The notes: generated by a model not told the origin, from the letters alone. Positions 42,276 through 52,342 are shown, counted from the first letter of the stretch. The stretch is 64,000 nt of DNA from Candidatus Desulfosporosinus nitrosoreducens (GCF_030954495.1 NZ_JAVHUW010000041.1:1-64000), one strand, 5' to 3'. Made by a program: numbers and translations.

Positions 42276-45200
42276 TGAGATCTCCTCCTTCCAGCCAATG
42301 TAACCCTCCCGGGGCTGTATCCTCTTTCGGAGGAAGGTTTGCTGTTTGGTGAGCCGGAATGCTCTCCAGTCTTTGCCATAGTTCCTCTTGATTTAAAGCA
42401 AGCAGATCCCTATAGTGATTTTCGGACAGATAGGGGTCGAAGTGGCACACAGGTCGGTAGGAACAGTATTGACAGCCCGTGTTTTGGCCGCGCCGGTAGG
42501 GGGATAAGGAAATATTGCCGGAAATAATCTCCTCGCCGCTCTGCCGCAGAGTGTGATAAAGATATTTTTGCAGCAAAGAAAACTGCTCCTCCGTGAGAAC
42601 GTTGGCACCTTTGCGAAAGGTGCCGTCCTTATTCAGCTTGAGTCCGAGTAAATCAGAGCGCCCTGAGGTGAAGGAAGAGTCCATCGCTTCTAAAACCTGA
42701 GGATTGGCCAATAAATAACCGCTGATTTTAACGGCCTTCAGGCGCTGAAGTTCCAACTCCTCCGCGCTGAGGGGGCTTTTCTCTTCCAACTGAGGTTCGA
42801 GTACGGGAAAATACAAAAAGCCGGCAGGCGTCGCGGGGGAAGCAGCGTTCAGCAAAACCTCCGCTCCCTCTAAGGCCACATTGAGATAAGTGAGCAGTTG
42901 GAGATTGAGCCCGTAATAGATTGTATCCAAGCTTAAAGATTGTTCACGCGATTTATAATCGAGAATTCTCAGAAATACCTGGCCATTGAGAAAGGCGGCG
43001 TCAACACGGTCAATTTGTCCGGACAACAATAAAGTATCTCCCTCGGAAAGGGGGATTTCCACACCCGGGAGGGTTTCATCAGGGCCGAATTTGACTTCCA
43101 GTTGGATGGGAATAAATACCCCTCGCCGGGCATGTTCTCCCAGTACCCGCACGGCATGATGCACGGTGCGTTTGAGTTTGTGAGTTAAATAGCGGTAGCG
43201 GGCGCTGCTTAAGAGAATTTCGTGCTGCAGGCTTGGAGCTAACTGATCCGCCAGCTCACTGATAAGAGCCCAGGATTCTTCTCTGGTCAGTCTCCCCCAA
43301 TCCAAGCCTCTTTCTTGCAGTTGAAGAGCAAAATCATGTAAAAGAGTGTGAAAAAATTGCCCCATATCCGGTTTGGAAAGCTGATAGGTGGAACGTTCGC
43401 GCAGTTTCAGCCCATAACGGGCAAAATGCCCAAAAGGACATTTGGCAAACTGTTCTAAACGGGACACACTGGCCATTAGCCGCTTGCCGTAAAGGCGGCG
43501 TGCCAGAGGGCGCTGAATTTGCTCTTCCTGATTCTTCGTGAGCAGACCGGAACGGATAAAATTTAGCTTTCCCTGGTGACGGGGACTCTCACTTAACCAG
43601 CGTTCAGCCGCCTCCCATAAAGGGGACAGCCGTTCACCCCGGCGCAAAGTGCGCATTTGTTCGGCATAGTATTGAAGGACAGTATCCGCTTGACTGATAC
43701 AGGCGATAGGTTCCTGATTGCCCAGGTACTCTTCAGCAATTGGAAAAAGTTGTTTCAGGCGCAGGATAACGGAAGAGACTGTGAGGCCTTTCCCCTCTTC
43801 GTCGGTAAGGGGGTAGGTAATTACAAGCTTCTCCCTAGCCCGGCTGAAAGCTGTATAGATATAAAATTGTTCCTCAAAAGTCTGAGCCTTTCCTTTAGGG
43901 GCTAAGGATACCCCTTCTTTTTCTAAAAGCTTTCGTTCCTCGTAATCAAGGACCCCCTCGGATGCAGGTCTGGCCGGAAGAACTCCTTCGTTGGCCCCGA
44001 GGAGGAATTGTACTCGTACCTCGGGATTCCGGGAACGGTCCAGGGAGCCTACTAAAACCTGATCAAGTCCGGGAGGAATTTGCCCCAGCTCCAAGCCCTC
44101 AATTCCGGAAGCCAGAATCAAGGAATAGTCCTCCAGTTCCAGTTGCTCATCCCCCAGGCTGCTCACGATTTCATCGAGGACTTGCATAATGGCCGGCCAG
44201 AGTTGTTCGTGCAATCGGGCCTCGCTCAATTCTCCGGCTTTCCGGGCTTGATCCGCCCAGGTTTTTAAGGTTAAAGGAACTTGGAGTTCTGCCAAAAAAT
44301 CAAACAGCGTTTTGCTGATTTCCCGAACAGTTAAACGTTCTCCTTCGCCTTTCGCTGCCAACACTTCACATAAGGGGGCAAGGAGTTCATGGATAGTTGC
44401 CCGGTAGGAATTGAGCTGAGATTCAAGCTTCAGTTCAAGCTCATGCTGCACCTCATTGCGGCCCAGCGACCACTGGCGGTGGTAGCGCCAGGGAACATTG
44501 CCGCTCCAGCTTCTGCCCCCTATCCCATGTTCCAGAACGTAATTTTCCAGACGGTCAACAGCATCTCTGGAGAGCGGAAAAAAGTCTGTTTTTAAACAGC
44601 GGAAAAGGGGTTCATATCCCCAATTGCTTGCAGCTACTTCTAAACTGGAAAGCACTAATTCGATCAAGGGATGATGAAGAATAGAATGTTTATGATCAAT
44701 GTAAAGCGGAATGGCATAGGCGGTAAAGACTTGCGAGATCAGTTCATGATAGCCGGAAAGATCACGTGTCATCACGGACATGTCTTGCCAAGACAGCCCT
44801 TCGTCTCTGGCCAAACGGCGCAACTCCCGGGCGACTCCCTCAACTTCCGCCCGCCGGTTGACGGCGGATAAAATCTGAATCCCCGGGTTGAGGTCATTGG
44901 AGGGAATTTCCGCATAAGGCTTTGTTGGGTAGGCTGAATAATACTTCTCCAAATGCCCGAGCCAGGGATGTTTAAAACGTTTCGTTGTCTCCAGCAGGAG
45001 CGGGGGATGCATGGGAATTCCGCTTTCCGCCGCCAGCCGCTGCAAGGATTGCCAGGTTTGCCAAGAGCCGGTAAACAGTTCTTCTCCTACCCTTAGCTGT
45101 CCTTCTTCCCCGCCTCGTTCCGGGTTAAAGAGACCCGGATCGAGGGGAATTGTTACCACGACCTCGGCAGCCGTAGTCAGCAGGTTTTTTAAAACTTCGA

Positions 45201-45828
45201 GTTCCTGGGGAGTATATCCTGTAAAGCCGTCCACCCACACCCGAGCCCCTTGAATCAGAGGTGCGCCGGGAATCTTTTCTGCCAAGACGGACAGTTCATC
45301 ATCCGGATCGCGCCCCACTTGTCCAAGGGAGGATTGAAATTCTTCGTAAATCAAAGCCAGGTCATTGAGCTTATCTCCCAAAATCTCCCGAGCGCTGCTA
45401 ACTTGACGCAAATCAGCGGGAGTAACGCGATAAAGCTTAAATTCAGCAATGGCCTGAGCCAAAAGCTCAGCCATGCCGGGGCGAGTTGCCGAACGTGCAA
45501 AGGCTTTTAGTTCAAAGCGGTGTTTTAAGAGAATCCGGCGCAGCAGCATTCGTTTGCCGGTTGCTCCTATCAGAGCTTTTAACCCTCCCCCGGTCTCCGC
45601 CAAAACCCGCCAGCCCATTCTCCGGAAGCTCAGGACCTGGGCCCGGAGGCTTCCTCCCAATTCCGGCGTATTAGCCAGAGCCACCTCCATTTGATAGGTT
45701 GCCTGTTCCGGAACTAAGAGAATTATCGGTGGTCCCCAGGGCTGAGTGCGAAGCTCGCGGCGGATTTCTTCCAGGCAGAGGGTGCTTTTACCGCTTCCCG
45801 CCCGGCCGATTACTACTTTGAGGCTCAA
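42268..45828 (-). CDS. addB: ATP-dependent nuclease subunit B (AddB)
   Basis: This partner of AddA reads Chi-like signals and cuts one strand during recombination. The 1186-residue protein has an N-terminal Walker A (GRAGSGKST, 8-16), an inactive helicase-like body, and a C-terminal nuclease domain with RILDYKS and QLLTYL. The iron-sulfur cysteines are visible: FAKCPFGHF near residue 790 and GCQYCSYRPVC near 1120. The start is TTG (45828) six bases after AGAGGG. The gene order addB then addA and an eight-base overlap are typical of Firmicutes. Confidence 0.95.
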   Translation of the reverse strand: MSLKVVIGRAGSGKSTLCLEEIRRELRTQPWGPPIILLVPEQATYQMEVALANTPELGGSLRAQVLSFRRMGWRVLAETGGGLKALIGATGKRMLLRRILLKHRFELKAFARSATRPGMAELLAQAIAEFKLYRVTPADLRQVSSAREILGDKLNDLALIYEEFQSSLGQVGRDPDDELSVLAEKIPGAPLIQGARVWVDGFTGYTPQELEVLKNLLTTAAEVVVTIPLDPGLFNPERGGEEGQLRVGEELFTGSWQTWQSLQRLAAESGIPMHPPLLLETTKRFKHPWLGHLEKYYSAYPTKPYAEIPSNDLNPGIQILSAVNRRAEVEGVARELRRLARDEGLSWQDMSVMTRDLSGYHELISQVFTAYAIPLYIDHKHSILHHPLIELVLSSLEVAASNWGYEPLFRCLKTDFFPLSRDAVDRLENYVLEHGIGGRSWSGNVPWRYHRQWSLGRNEVQHELELKLESQLNSYRATIHELLAPLCEVLAAKGEGERLTVREISKTLFDFLAELQVPLTLKTWADQARKAGELSEARLHEQLWPAIMQVLDEIVSSLGDEQLELEDYSLILASGIEGLELGQIPPGLDQVLVGSLDRSRNPEVRVQFLLGANEGVLPARPASEGVLDYEERKLLEKEGVSLAPKGKAQTFEEQFYIYTAFSRAREKLVITYPLTDEEGKGLTVSSVILRLKQLFPIAEEYLGNQEPIACISQADTVLQYYAEQMRTLRRGERLSPLWEAAERWLSESPRHQGKLNFIRSGLLTKNQEEQIQRPLARRLYGKRLMASVSRLEQFAKCPFGHFARYGLKLRERSTYQLSKPDMGQFFHTLLHDFALQLQERGLDWGRLTREESWALISELADQLAPSLQHEILLSSARYRYLTHKLKRTVHHAVRVLGEHARRGVFIPIQLEVKFGPDETLPGVEIPLSEGDTLLLSGQIDRVDAAFLNGQVFLRILDYKSREQSLSLDTIYYGLNLQLLTYLNVALEGAEVLLNAASPATPAGFLYFPVLEPQLEEKSPLSAEELELQRLKAVKISGYLLANPQVLEAMDSSFTSGRSDLLGLKLNKDGTFRKGANVLTEEQFSLLQKYLYHTLRQSGEEIISGNISLSPYRRGQNTGCQYCSYRPVCHFDPYLSENHYRDLLALNQEELWQRLESIPAHQTANLPPKEDTAPGGLHWLEGGDLTE

Positions 45829-45920
45829 ATCAATCCCTCTTTTCTTCGGACACTCTGGCGCTTGGCGGCAACCGTCTGTTCGCTTTTCAGAGCATCATGC
45901 GAATTCAAAGTTCCATCCCC

Positions 45921-46871
45921 CTAAAACTCAATATGGCGCACTTGGGCAATCTCACTTAAAAGGGCTGCCCCGACAGAAGGCGGATAACAAGGGGTAAGAA
46001 ATTGAAGAGCGGGAAATTCTTCTTCTATTGTTAACTGGAAAGAAGGCTTAATGAATTCCCAAATATGGACAATTCCTCCTACAAGACCCAGCTCCTGCCC
46101 TTGGGTTTGGCGCAGAAGGGCCAAAGTCAGCAGACCTAAATCCCGTCCCGCCTCTTGCAGGATGGTTTGAGCCGCAGAGTCTCCTCCGCCTGCGGCTTCA
46201 ACAACGACGGGAACGAGAGCAGCCACGTCCTTGTTGGTGCGGTTGGCCTGATTCAGCCAGTCGACGATTTCGCGCACTTGATTTAGCCTTAAATGTTGCG
46301 TTATTAAGGATTCTAAAACGCTTTTCGGTCCGTATCCGTCAAAGGAAGCGATCATGGCCACCAGGGCTTTGCGTCCTATGTCATAGCCGCTGCCCTGATC
46401 ACCGATGAGATGCCCCCAGCCTCCGACCCGACAGGCCTTTCCTGCCCGGTTAACCCCTAAAGCAACAGTCCCGGTGCCTACTGCCAAAACATTTCCGGAA
46501 AATGTCCCCCGCACGGACATTAAAGCTCCAAAAGCATCGTTTTCCAGGACAATAGGAAGATTCCGGAAGGAGGTTCCCCGTTCCTGCTCCACACTCACTA
46601 AAGCAGCGCGGATACCGTTAGCCATTATATTCCAGTCCTCCGCAGTGTCTATCCCGGCAAGACTAATGCCGATGCCTTCCAGCGGCTCCTCTTTAAAGCA
46701 ATCCTGAATTCCCGAGACGATACTTCGAACGGCTTGCATCATACCGACGACATGATAATTGCTCGAAGGATTGCGCTGAGAACAAAGGACTTGCCCGGAA
46801 GCATCGAGGGCGACAATTTCTGTCTTGCTTCCTCCGCCGTCTACTCCGATTTTTACTCCCATCCGATCCAC
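45921..46871 (-). CDS. N-acetylglucosamine kinase-like protein (BadF/BadG/BcrA/BcrD ATPase family)
   Basis: The 316-residue protein is an ASKHA-fold sugar kinase: the phosphate-1 loop IGVDGGGSKTEIVAL (about 8-22), ENDAFGAL, VGTGTVALGV (phosphate-2) and GGWGHLIGDQGSGYDIGR, which is the hallmark of the GlcNAc kinase/BadF group. It likely phosphorylates N-acetylglucosamine or a muramic acid derivative recovered from cell-wall turnover. The start is GTG 46871 behind AAAGGGG; an ATG three codons in is possible. It lies 92 bases upstream of addB on the same strand and is divergent from the deacetylase gene. Confidence 0.88.
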   Translation of the reverse strand: MDRMGVKIGVDGGGSKTEIVALDASGQVLCSQRNPSSNYHVVGMMQAVRSIVSGIQDCFKEEPLEGIGISLAGIDTAEDWNIMANGIRAALVSVEQERGTSFRNLPIVLENDAFGALMSVRGTFSGNVLAVGTGTVALGVNRAGKACRVGGWGHLIGDQGSGYDIGRKALVAMIASFDGYGPKSVLESLITQHLRLNQVREIVDWLNQANRTNKDVAALVPVVVEAAGGGDSAAQTILQEAGRDLGLLTLALLRQTQGQELGLVGGIVHIWEFIKPSFQLTIEEEFPALQFLTPCYPPSVGAALLSEIAQVRHIEF

Positions 46872-47208
46872 ATCCTATCCCCTTTTAGATCTAAATAGCC
46901 TTCGTCTTTGTTGAATTCCTTCAATCTATTCTATCTCCAATACTTACCGTTTTTAGCTGTTAACTTCGAAATAGGTTTCATTAAAATTATAACATGATCT
47001 CCATTATAAAAGCAGTGGAGAACAACGGTCAAACCGCTGCCCACTGCTTTAGCCACCCCAAGCTCCGCGACTTTCCCAAAGTAAAGAAACCTGGGCAGAC
47101 ATCCGAAAAGCGTGCGTTTATAAGGGATCTGTTAATTTATAAAGAGAGCTAGGTATGGAACAAGTTATTTATCCATAGGTATTAAAGAAGCACTTGGAGG
47201 TGAATGAG
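46872..47208. other. Divergent promoter region with a hairpin
   Basis: About 330 bases lie between the sugar kinase and polysaccharide deacetylase genes. The only feature seen is an inverted repeat at 47009-47050. No open frame with a start signal is present. Confidence 0.4.
47009..47050 (-). terminator. Terminator-like hairpin between divergent genes
   Basis: AAAGCAGTGG is mirrored by CCACTGCTTT with an inner CGG/CCG. On the minus strand TTTT follows. It does not follow any gene on that strand closely, so its role is unclear; it could block readthrough antisense to the deacetylase gene. Confidence 0.5.
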
Positions 47209-47943
47209 GTGCCGATTTACGTCCTAACTCGCCGCAAACTGATCCTATGTCTTTCATTAGTCATCGTTTTAGGGGGGATCTGCTACTTAACAGCTTATTC
47301 CTTGACAACGCCCTCAATTGTCCGCGCACCGGGAACCTATTATATGGCCCATACCCGGGAAAAAGTCGTAGCCTTAACCTTTGATGATGGCCCTGATCCG
47401 ATTGATACGCCGGCAGTACTGGACATCCTTAAAGAAAAAGGCGTGCGGGCTACATTTTTTGTTTTAGGGCAAGCGGCCCAGGAAAACCCGGATTTGTTAA
47501 AGCGCTTAGCCAAAGAAGGGCATGAAATCGGGAATCACAGTTTTAACCACGATTATCGGCAACAGCGGCTCTTGACGGAAATAAATCGCACAGACCAGGA
47601 AGTTTATGCGGCAACAGGCACACACACGTATTTTTATCGTCCCCCGGGAGGTTTCTTAACCAAGTGGCAGTTGGAAAGTATCAAAAAAAACGGTCAGGTT
47701 GTTGCTCTTTGGAGTGTGGACAGCAAAGACTGGCGTAATCCCGGAGTAAATCAAATCGTTAAAAATGTTCTGGACAACGTCTTTCCGGGAGCGATTATAC
47801 TTTTACACGACGGCGGGTTTCAGCGCACTCAAACCGTAAAATCTTTAGCGAAAATAATTGATTCTCTTCAAAGGCAAGGTTATCGTTTTGTCACCTTAAG
47901 CGAATTGAAAACCTTCGATGCCGGCGATAGTGAATTAAAGTAA
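47209..47943 (+). CDS. Polysaccharide deacetylase (NodB domain, PdaB-like)
   Basis: The start is GTG 47209, six bases after GGAGGTG. The 244-residue protein has an N-terminal membrane anchor (about 10-32) and a NodB-type deacetylase domain (about 52-240). The motifs are TFDDGPDP (catalytic base Asp59, metal Asp60), HEIGNHSFNH (metal His110 and His114), YRPPGG and ALWSVDSKDW, then ILLHDGG. It removes acetyl groups from GlcNAc or MurNAc in peptidoglycan or related polymers outside the cell. In spore formers such proteins act in cortex or germ-wall modification. It converges with the diguanylate cyclase gene, three bases apart. Confidence 0.93.
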   Translation: MPIYVLTRRKLILCLSLVIVLGGICYLTAYSLTTPSIVRAPGTYYMAHTREKVVALTFDDGPDPIDTPAVLDILKEKGVRATFFVLGQAAQENPDLLKRLAKEGHEIGNHSFNHDYRQQRLLTEINRTDQEVYAATGTHTYFYRPPGGFLTKWQLESIKKNGQVVALWSVDSKDWRNPGVNQIVKNVLDNVFPGAIILLHDGGFQRTQTVKSLAKIIDSLQRQGYRFVTLSELKTFDAGDSELK

Positions 47944-47946
47944 CCG

Positions 47947-49353
47947 CTAAGGTCTGGTCTGCGCCCTGCAAACATCCCTGTTCTCGAGGCTGTAGACGCT
48001 TAAGCGATTTTTGCCGCCGCGTTTGGAACAGTAAAGGGCGTCGTCGGCATGTTGAATGAGATCTTCAGCCGTTAAGGCGTGTTGCGGATAAGCTGCCAGA
48101 CCCAGGGAAACCGTAGTGTGCAAAGCGGGATTGTTACCCATAGTTCTTGCCCGGGTGGTTTCGAGCAATCGTTCCCCGATACTTATCGCCGCCTCAAGAC
48201 GGGTATTGGGAAGAAGAATGACGAATTCATCTCCGGCGTAGCGCACAACCGAGTCTCCCTCCCGAACCCCTTCCAGCAATAGTGTTGCGAAAAACCGCAG
48301 GAATTGATCACCTGTCGGGTGACCAAACTGATCGTTAATTCCTTTAAAATTATCACAATCAATAAAAAGAAGCGAAACATTGCCTTCGGTTGCCTGAGCG
48401 TGACTTATAGCTTTTTCGGTTAACTCTGCCAGAGAACGGGAATTTAAGAGTCCCGTCAAACTGTCTGTTTCGGAAAGACAGCGGACATGTTCATATAAGC
48501 GAGCATTTGCCAAGGCCACACTGACTTGATTGGCAAAGATCTGGGCCAATTGCAGATCATCTTTGCTGAAAGCATCTAAATTCAATTTGTAAATCCAAAG
48601 AACTCCAAAGGTTTCTTTTTCAAGTTGCAGCGGGATACCCATTACAGATTCGTCATCATAGGGAGTGCCTGGGATATGCAAAGCTCTGGGATCGTGTTCG
48701 GCGTCTCCCGCCAGAACGGACTCACCGGTTGCCGCCACCCAGCCAACCATTCCAAAACCCACTCTGGGATGACTGTTAAAAATAGAGGCCAAAATCGCAG
48801 GATCGTTCTGACTTTCACGAGCACTAACGACATGCAGGGATTTTTCTCCCTCATCCATCAGGAATATTGTGCAGCCGTCGGCTCGAAACAAGGAAAAAAT
48901 TTGGTCTACTACTTGATTGGTCAACTCACATAAATCGAGGGTTTTGGTTAAAGAGGCAGAGATATTTGACAAAGCCGACATTTCCGCTTCATGCCTTTGA
49001 ATTTGGCGGATAGCGCTGATTTCCCGATTAACGGCTATGCCTATAACGAAATAAATAAGCGTGTACATAGCCCATTCTACGAAAGTCAGGAGATGGGCTT
49101 GTTTATACAAAATAATGAAAGTCAGCAGTGAGGCAATGGCAATTTGCATTAATAATAGTCTCCAGGGGAAATACAAAGCAATGAGCGCTATCATCAGGAA
49201 AAAAAAGGATACTAAAAAAATACTTTTATCCCCCGCGAGAATGATGATAGCCGCCAGACCGGACATTAGGCAAATCACGCCTAGTGTCCAAAGTTTATGA
49301 TGCGAAACGGGTGATACTTTCGTTCTGTCAATTCTCTTCTTCTCTCCCGCCAT
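47947..49353 (-). CDS. Membrane-bound GAF-GGDEF diguanylate cyclase
   Basis: The 468-residue protein makes cyclic di-GMP. It has four or five N-terminal membrane helices (about 22-108), a short linker helix, a GAF domain (about 138-290; ADGCTIFLMDE, GWVAATGESVLAGD) and a GGDEF domain (about 295-460). The active-site loop reads AGDEF (373-377), an accepted active variant, and FIDCDNFKGIND supplies the metal site. An inhibitory RxxD site (364-367) lies five residues before it, so product inhibition is likely. AGAGGGG precedes the ATG. The input signal is unknown. Confidence 0.93.
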   Translation of the reverse strand: MAGEKKRIDRTKVSPVSHHKLWTLGVICLMSGLAAIIILAGDKSIFLVSFFFLMIALIALYFPWRLLLMQIAIASLLTFIILYKQAHLLTFVEWAMYTLIYFVIGIAVNREISAIRQIQRHEAEMSALSNISASLTKTLDLCELTNQVVDQIFSLFRADGCTIFLMDEGEKSLHVVSARESQNDPAILASIFNSHPRVGFGMVGWVAATGESVLAGDAEHDPRALHIPGTPYDDESVMGIPLQLEKETFGVLWIYKLNLDAFSKDDLQLAQIFANQVSVALANARLYEHVRCLSETDSLTGLLNSRSLAELTEKAISHAQATEGNVSLLFIDCDNFKGINDQFGHPTGDQFLRFFATLLLEGVREGDSVVRYAGDEFVILLPNTRLEAAISIGERLLETTRARTMGNNPALHTTVSLGLAAYPQHALTAEDLIQHADDALYCSKRGGKNRLSVYSLENRDVCRAQTRP

Positions 49354-49464
49354 CTGTCGTCCCCTCTGTTCTATAACTGATTATCAATTGTCATTTATAC
49401 ATCACTGTATACTTCTCGTTTCTTAAAACTAAATCCTGCTCAGTTATTGCCGGCTGGAAATTAA

Positions 49465-50313
49465 TTATTCATTTTTCACAAAGCCCCTGCCGAGAACTTC
49501 TCCCGCGTTGGTAATAATCATAAAGGCTTGAGGGTCTACCTCCCGCACAGCTTGTTTTAAACGGCCCAGTTCGGGAAGACTGACAACACAGATAATGACG
49601 TTTTTAGACTCATTGGAGTAGGCGCCCCGTCCGCTTAAAAAGGTAGCCCCTCTGCCCAGATCTTCTATAATGCGATCAACTAAAATTTCGGCCTTGTCGG
49701 AAATGATAGTGATTGATTTCGAGGGAACTCCGCTTTGAATCAAGTCCAGAACCCGTCCGTAAACAAAAAGTGTGACAAGTGTATAGAGAGCAACTTTCGA
49801 ACCCAGCATAGCCCAAGAGATCATAATGATAACGCTGTTGATAGCTAAGGCCGATGTTCCCATCGGAATTCCAAATCTTCGCTGAATGACCTTGGAAACA
49901 ATATCCGTACCGCCCAAGCTTCCGCCAAACCGGAAGACAATACTTGAGGAGACTCCCGAAAAGACACCACCGTAGAGTGCGCCGAGAAAAATATCGTTTA
50001 TGGCAACAGGATGGACTCCTTTAAAGAGATCTAGAAAAATCGAATAGATAACCAAGCCCCAAATGGTCTTAAAAACAAAATTCTTATTAATCTCCCGCCA
50101 GCCTAAACCGAATAAGGGAATATTCAATAAAAAGGTCATCAGGCCGATAGGAAGTTTGAACGTATAGTAGAGCAACAGAGCAATACCGCCGACTCCTCCC
50201 CCACTTAATCCCGATGGAACAATAAAGGCCTGAACCCCGTAGGCTCCAATAATCGCTCCGGCAGCAATCGCGATAATACTGCTGATAGATCGGGCGCGCT
50301 TCGATAACTTCAT
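49465..50313 (-). CDS. YitT family membrane protein (DUF161 + DUF2179)
   Basis: The start is ATG 50313 with GGAGGG six bases upstream. The 282-residue protein has five to six membrane helices (about 8-190) with the YitT pattern SGLSGGGVGGIALLLYY and FGGSLGGTDIVSKVI. A cytoplasmic DUF2179 domain follows (about 205-280, AEILVDRIIEDLGRGATFLSGRGAY), thought to bind a small ligand. The function is unproven; paralogues are common in sporulating Firmicutes. It is separated from the anti-sigma gene by a strong terminator. Confidence 0.9.
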   Translation of the reverse strand: MKLSKRARSISSIIAIAAGAIIGAYGVQAFIVPSGLSGGGVGGIALLLYYTFKLPIGLMTFLLNIPLFGLGWREINKNFVFKTIWGLVIYSIFLDLFKGVHPVAINDIFLGALYGGVFSGVSSSIVFRFGGSLGGTDIVSKVIQRRFGIPMGTSALAINSVIIMISWAMLGSKVALYTLVTLFVYGRVLDLIQSGVPSKSITIISDKAEILVDRIIEDLGRGATFLSGRGAYSNESKNVIICVVSLPELGRLKQAVREVDPQAFMIITNAGEVLGRGFVKNE

Positions 50314-50368
50314 ACAATACCCTCCAAATAATTCGTTGGGAAAAGACGACACTTGATTGATAAATCAA

Positions 50369-50401
50369 ACCTCCCCTATCTCCGAAGAGTTCCGGGGAGG
50401 T
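50369..50401 (-). terminator. Terminator of the sigma/DUF4349 operon
   Basis: ACCTCCCC pairs with GGGGAGGT; on the minus strand it is followed by TTGATTTATC. It lies about 100 bases after the DUF4349 stop codon. Confidence 0.75.
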
Positions 50402-50502
50402 CCGCTATTGGGTTTAATGCTCTCAATTTAAGAGATATCAATAATATTATACTGAGTTATGCGAAGAAGTAAAGAAGAAGCTGAAGCTAAATCCAAATCG
50501 GT

Positions 50503-51678
50503 CTATTTTTTCTTCCGAATGCGGTAAACGGCCCAGCCCACCAGGCCGAGAAACAGGTACGGCAGAACATATCCCAGGCCCACCGCCAAATAATTAAGGA
50601 CGTTCCAGGAGCTGCTGATAGTTTTCAAGCAGGCATTTTGAGCAGCTATCCAAGTTTTCTGCCAAGAGACAGGCTGCCAGGAATTTTTTACGGTCACGTT
50701 CGGGCTGGAGTTAGCTACGAATTGAAAAGTTACCGTGGAATAATCTACCTGGTTGTTCCAAAGTTTAAGTTGTCCTTCGAGTTGTTCGATTTGCTGGCGG
50801 ATATTTCCCAAAGCGTTTTCAACTTTGAGGATATCATCAACAGTTTTCGCCTGGTTCAAAATTTCAAGATACCGGTTTTCTTCAGCCTGCAACGTCTGCA
50901 GACGATTTTGAGAATCATAGTATTGATTGCTTATGTCATCAGCCGCCGTGTGTTGATCAAGTACCTTACCCCAGCTGACGAAGGAATTAGTGAATTCATC
51001 CAGTTTATCGGCGGGAACTTTGACGGTCATCTGGGCTGAAAGCTGACCAGCGGAGCCGTTTTGTTGGGATTCGACAATATAGCCGCCCATTTGTTCCGCC
51101 TTCTGTTTGACCTGATTCAGGGTGTCCGTCGGATTAGTTACTTCAAGGGTTAAGGTTACATCGTGGGTTATTTTGTGAGGAATTACGGCCTTATTAAGAG
51201 CGTTGTCACCGGACACGGCCGTTTGCGGCGCTTGCTCGGCAATTTTAGGCGCGTGAAGGGCGGCCCCTGCGGAAGACTGGCCGTAGGCTGAGTTCTTATC
51301 CGCCATTGACGAGCTTTGCCTTTGAGAAGTTGCCTGTCCCCCTGAGGGGAACAAATGCCCAAAATTCAAAGCAGTTTGAGCTACAACCAGTAAGAGGATC
51401 AGACCGGCAACAGCGGCTCCAAGTTTCCGGCGGCTAAGCAAACTCACCGCAAACCATTTTGCTCTCCATCGCTCAAACAGGGGCTTCTTAAGCGGAGCAT
51501 GCGGCTGCTTGGCCTCTTCCGCGGCCATTCTGGCCAGAGCTTTTTGTTTAATAGTTTCTTTGATCTGCTCATTTATTTCGGATTCAGATCTGATGGCTTT
51601 AAAATATGCTCTCATTTGTTCTAAATCACCGTCTTCTTCCCAAAGAGATATAAGATCTTTTTTCTTAAAGCTCTTCAT
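50503..51678 (-). CDS. DUF4349 membrane protein, likely anti-sigma factor
   Basis: The 391-residue protein has a cytoplasmic N-terminal region (about 1-85), a membrane helix (about 86-106), an extracellular DUF4349 domain (about 165-340) with a coiled coil (SQNRLQTLQAEENRYLEIL), and a second helix near the C-terminus (about 365-385). Its ATG overlaps the ECF sigma stop by one base (TGATG). That arrangement is the classic sigma/anti-sigma pair, with the cytoplasmic part binding sigma. DUF4349 itself has no proven ligand. The anti-sigma role is inferred from position and topology. Confidence 0.82.
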   Translation of the reverse strand: MKSFKKKDLISLWEEDGDLEQMRAYFKAIRSESEINEQIKETIKQKALARMAAEEAKQPHAPLKKPLFERWRAKWFAVSLLSRRKLGAAVAGLILLLVVAQTALNFGHLFPSGGQATSQRQSSSMADKNSAYGQSSAGAALHAPKIAEQAPQTAVSGDNALNKAVIPHKITHDVTLTLEVTNPTDTLNQVKQKAEQMGGYIVESQQNGSAGQLSAQMTVKVPADKLDEFTNSFVSWGKVLDQHTAADDISNQYYDSQNRLQTLQAEENRYLEILNQAKTVDDILKVENALGNIRQQIEQLEGQLKLWNNQVDYSTVTFQFVANSSPNVTVKNSWQPVSWQKTWIAAQNACLKTISSSWNVLNYLAVGLGYVLPYLFLGLVGWAVYRIRKKK

Positions 51679-52187
51679 CAGCCTCTTCCTCCTTTGTCAG
51701 GATTCCCCTGGTAGATTTTTCGGAACCCTTTCTTAGCACGGTATAAAAGGCTGTCCACCGCCTGCTGAGATGTACCTAAAATCTCGGCAACTTCTCCCGC
51801 ACTGAAACCTTCGATAAGACGAAGCTGAATCACGTTGACCTGTTGGGGGGAAAGCCCGGCCAGAGCTTCCCCAATGCTTAAAACAGTGGCCCAGCTATCG
51901 CTTTGGTCGGAATCTTTAAGAAGAGATTTTGGTCGTTCTTCCAGAAGTATTGAGGCAGAATGTTTGTGAGTTCTATAATAATCGGCGATCTGACGAGCGG
52001 CAATTTTCAGGGCCCACGCTTTCAGGGCATCTTTCTTAACGAGTTCAGAGAGAGCCTTCCATACTTTAACAATAATTTCGGCGGTGACGTCTTCCACATC
52101 AGACTTAGGTACGCGGATGGAAACAAACCTGTAAATAAGCGGGAATAGTTCTTCATAGGTTTCATCAAAGGATGAATCTGCTTTCAC
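51678..52187 (-). CDS. ECF-subfamily RNA polymerase sigma factor
   Basis: The 169-residue protein has sigma region 2 (YEELFPLIYRFVSIRV, DVEDVTAEIIVKVWKAL, KAWALKIAARQIADYYR; about 10-75) and region 4 (LSPQQVNVIQLRLIEGFSAGEVAEILGTSQQAVDSLLYRAKKG-type, about 110-155). It directs polymerase to a stress or envelope regulon and is presumably held by the overlapping DUF4349 membrane protein. Such pairs usually regulate their own promoter, but I could not define the promoter motif. Confidence 0.93.
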   Translation of the reverse strand: MKADSSFDETYEELFPLIYRFVSIRVPKSDVEDVTAEIIVKVWKALSELVKKDALKAWALKIAARQIADYYRTHKHSASILLEERPKSLLKDSDQSDSWATVLSIGEALAGLSPQQVNVIQLRLIEGFSAGEVAEILGTSQQAVDSLLYRAKKGFRKIYQGNPDKGGRG

Positions 52188-52342
52188 CTGGCAGTTCTCC
52201 TCCCTTCGCTTGTTATAATTGAGTATAAACTATCTCCTCTGGTCTTAAATCATTGTTTATCATCATTCGCCAATGGTTACTATTCTATAGACGTATCCCG
52301 GAGGCCTTTTCTGATGGGGCAGTTCAACAAACAATGCAATAA

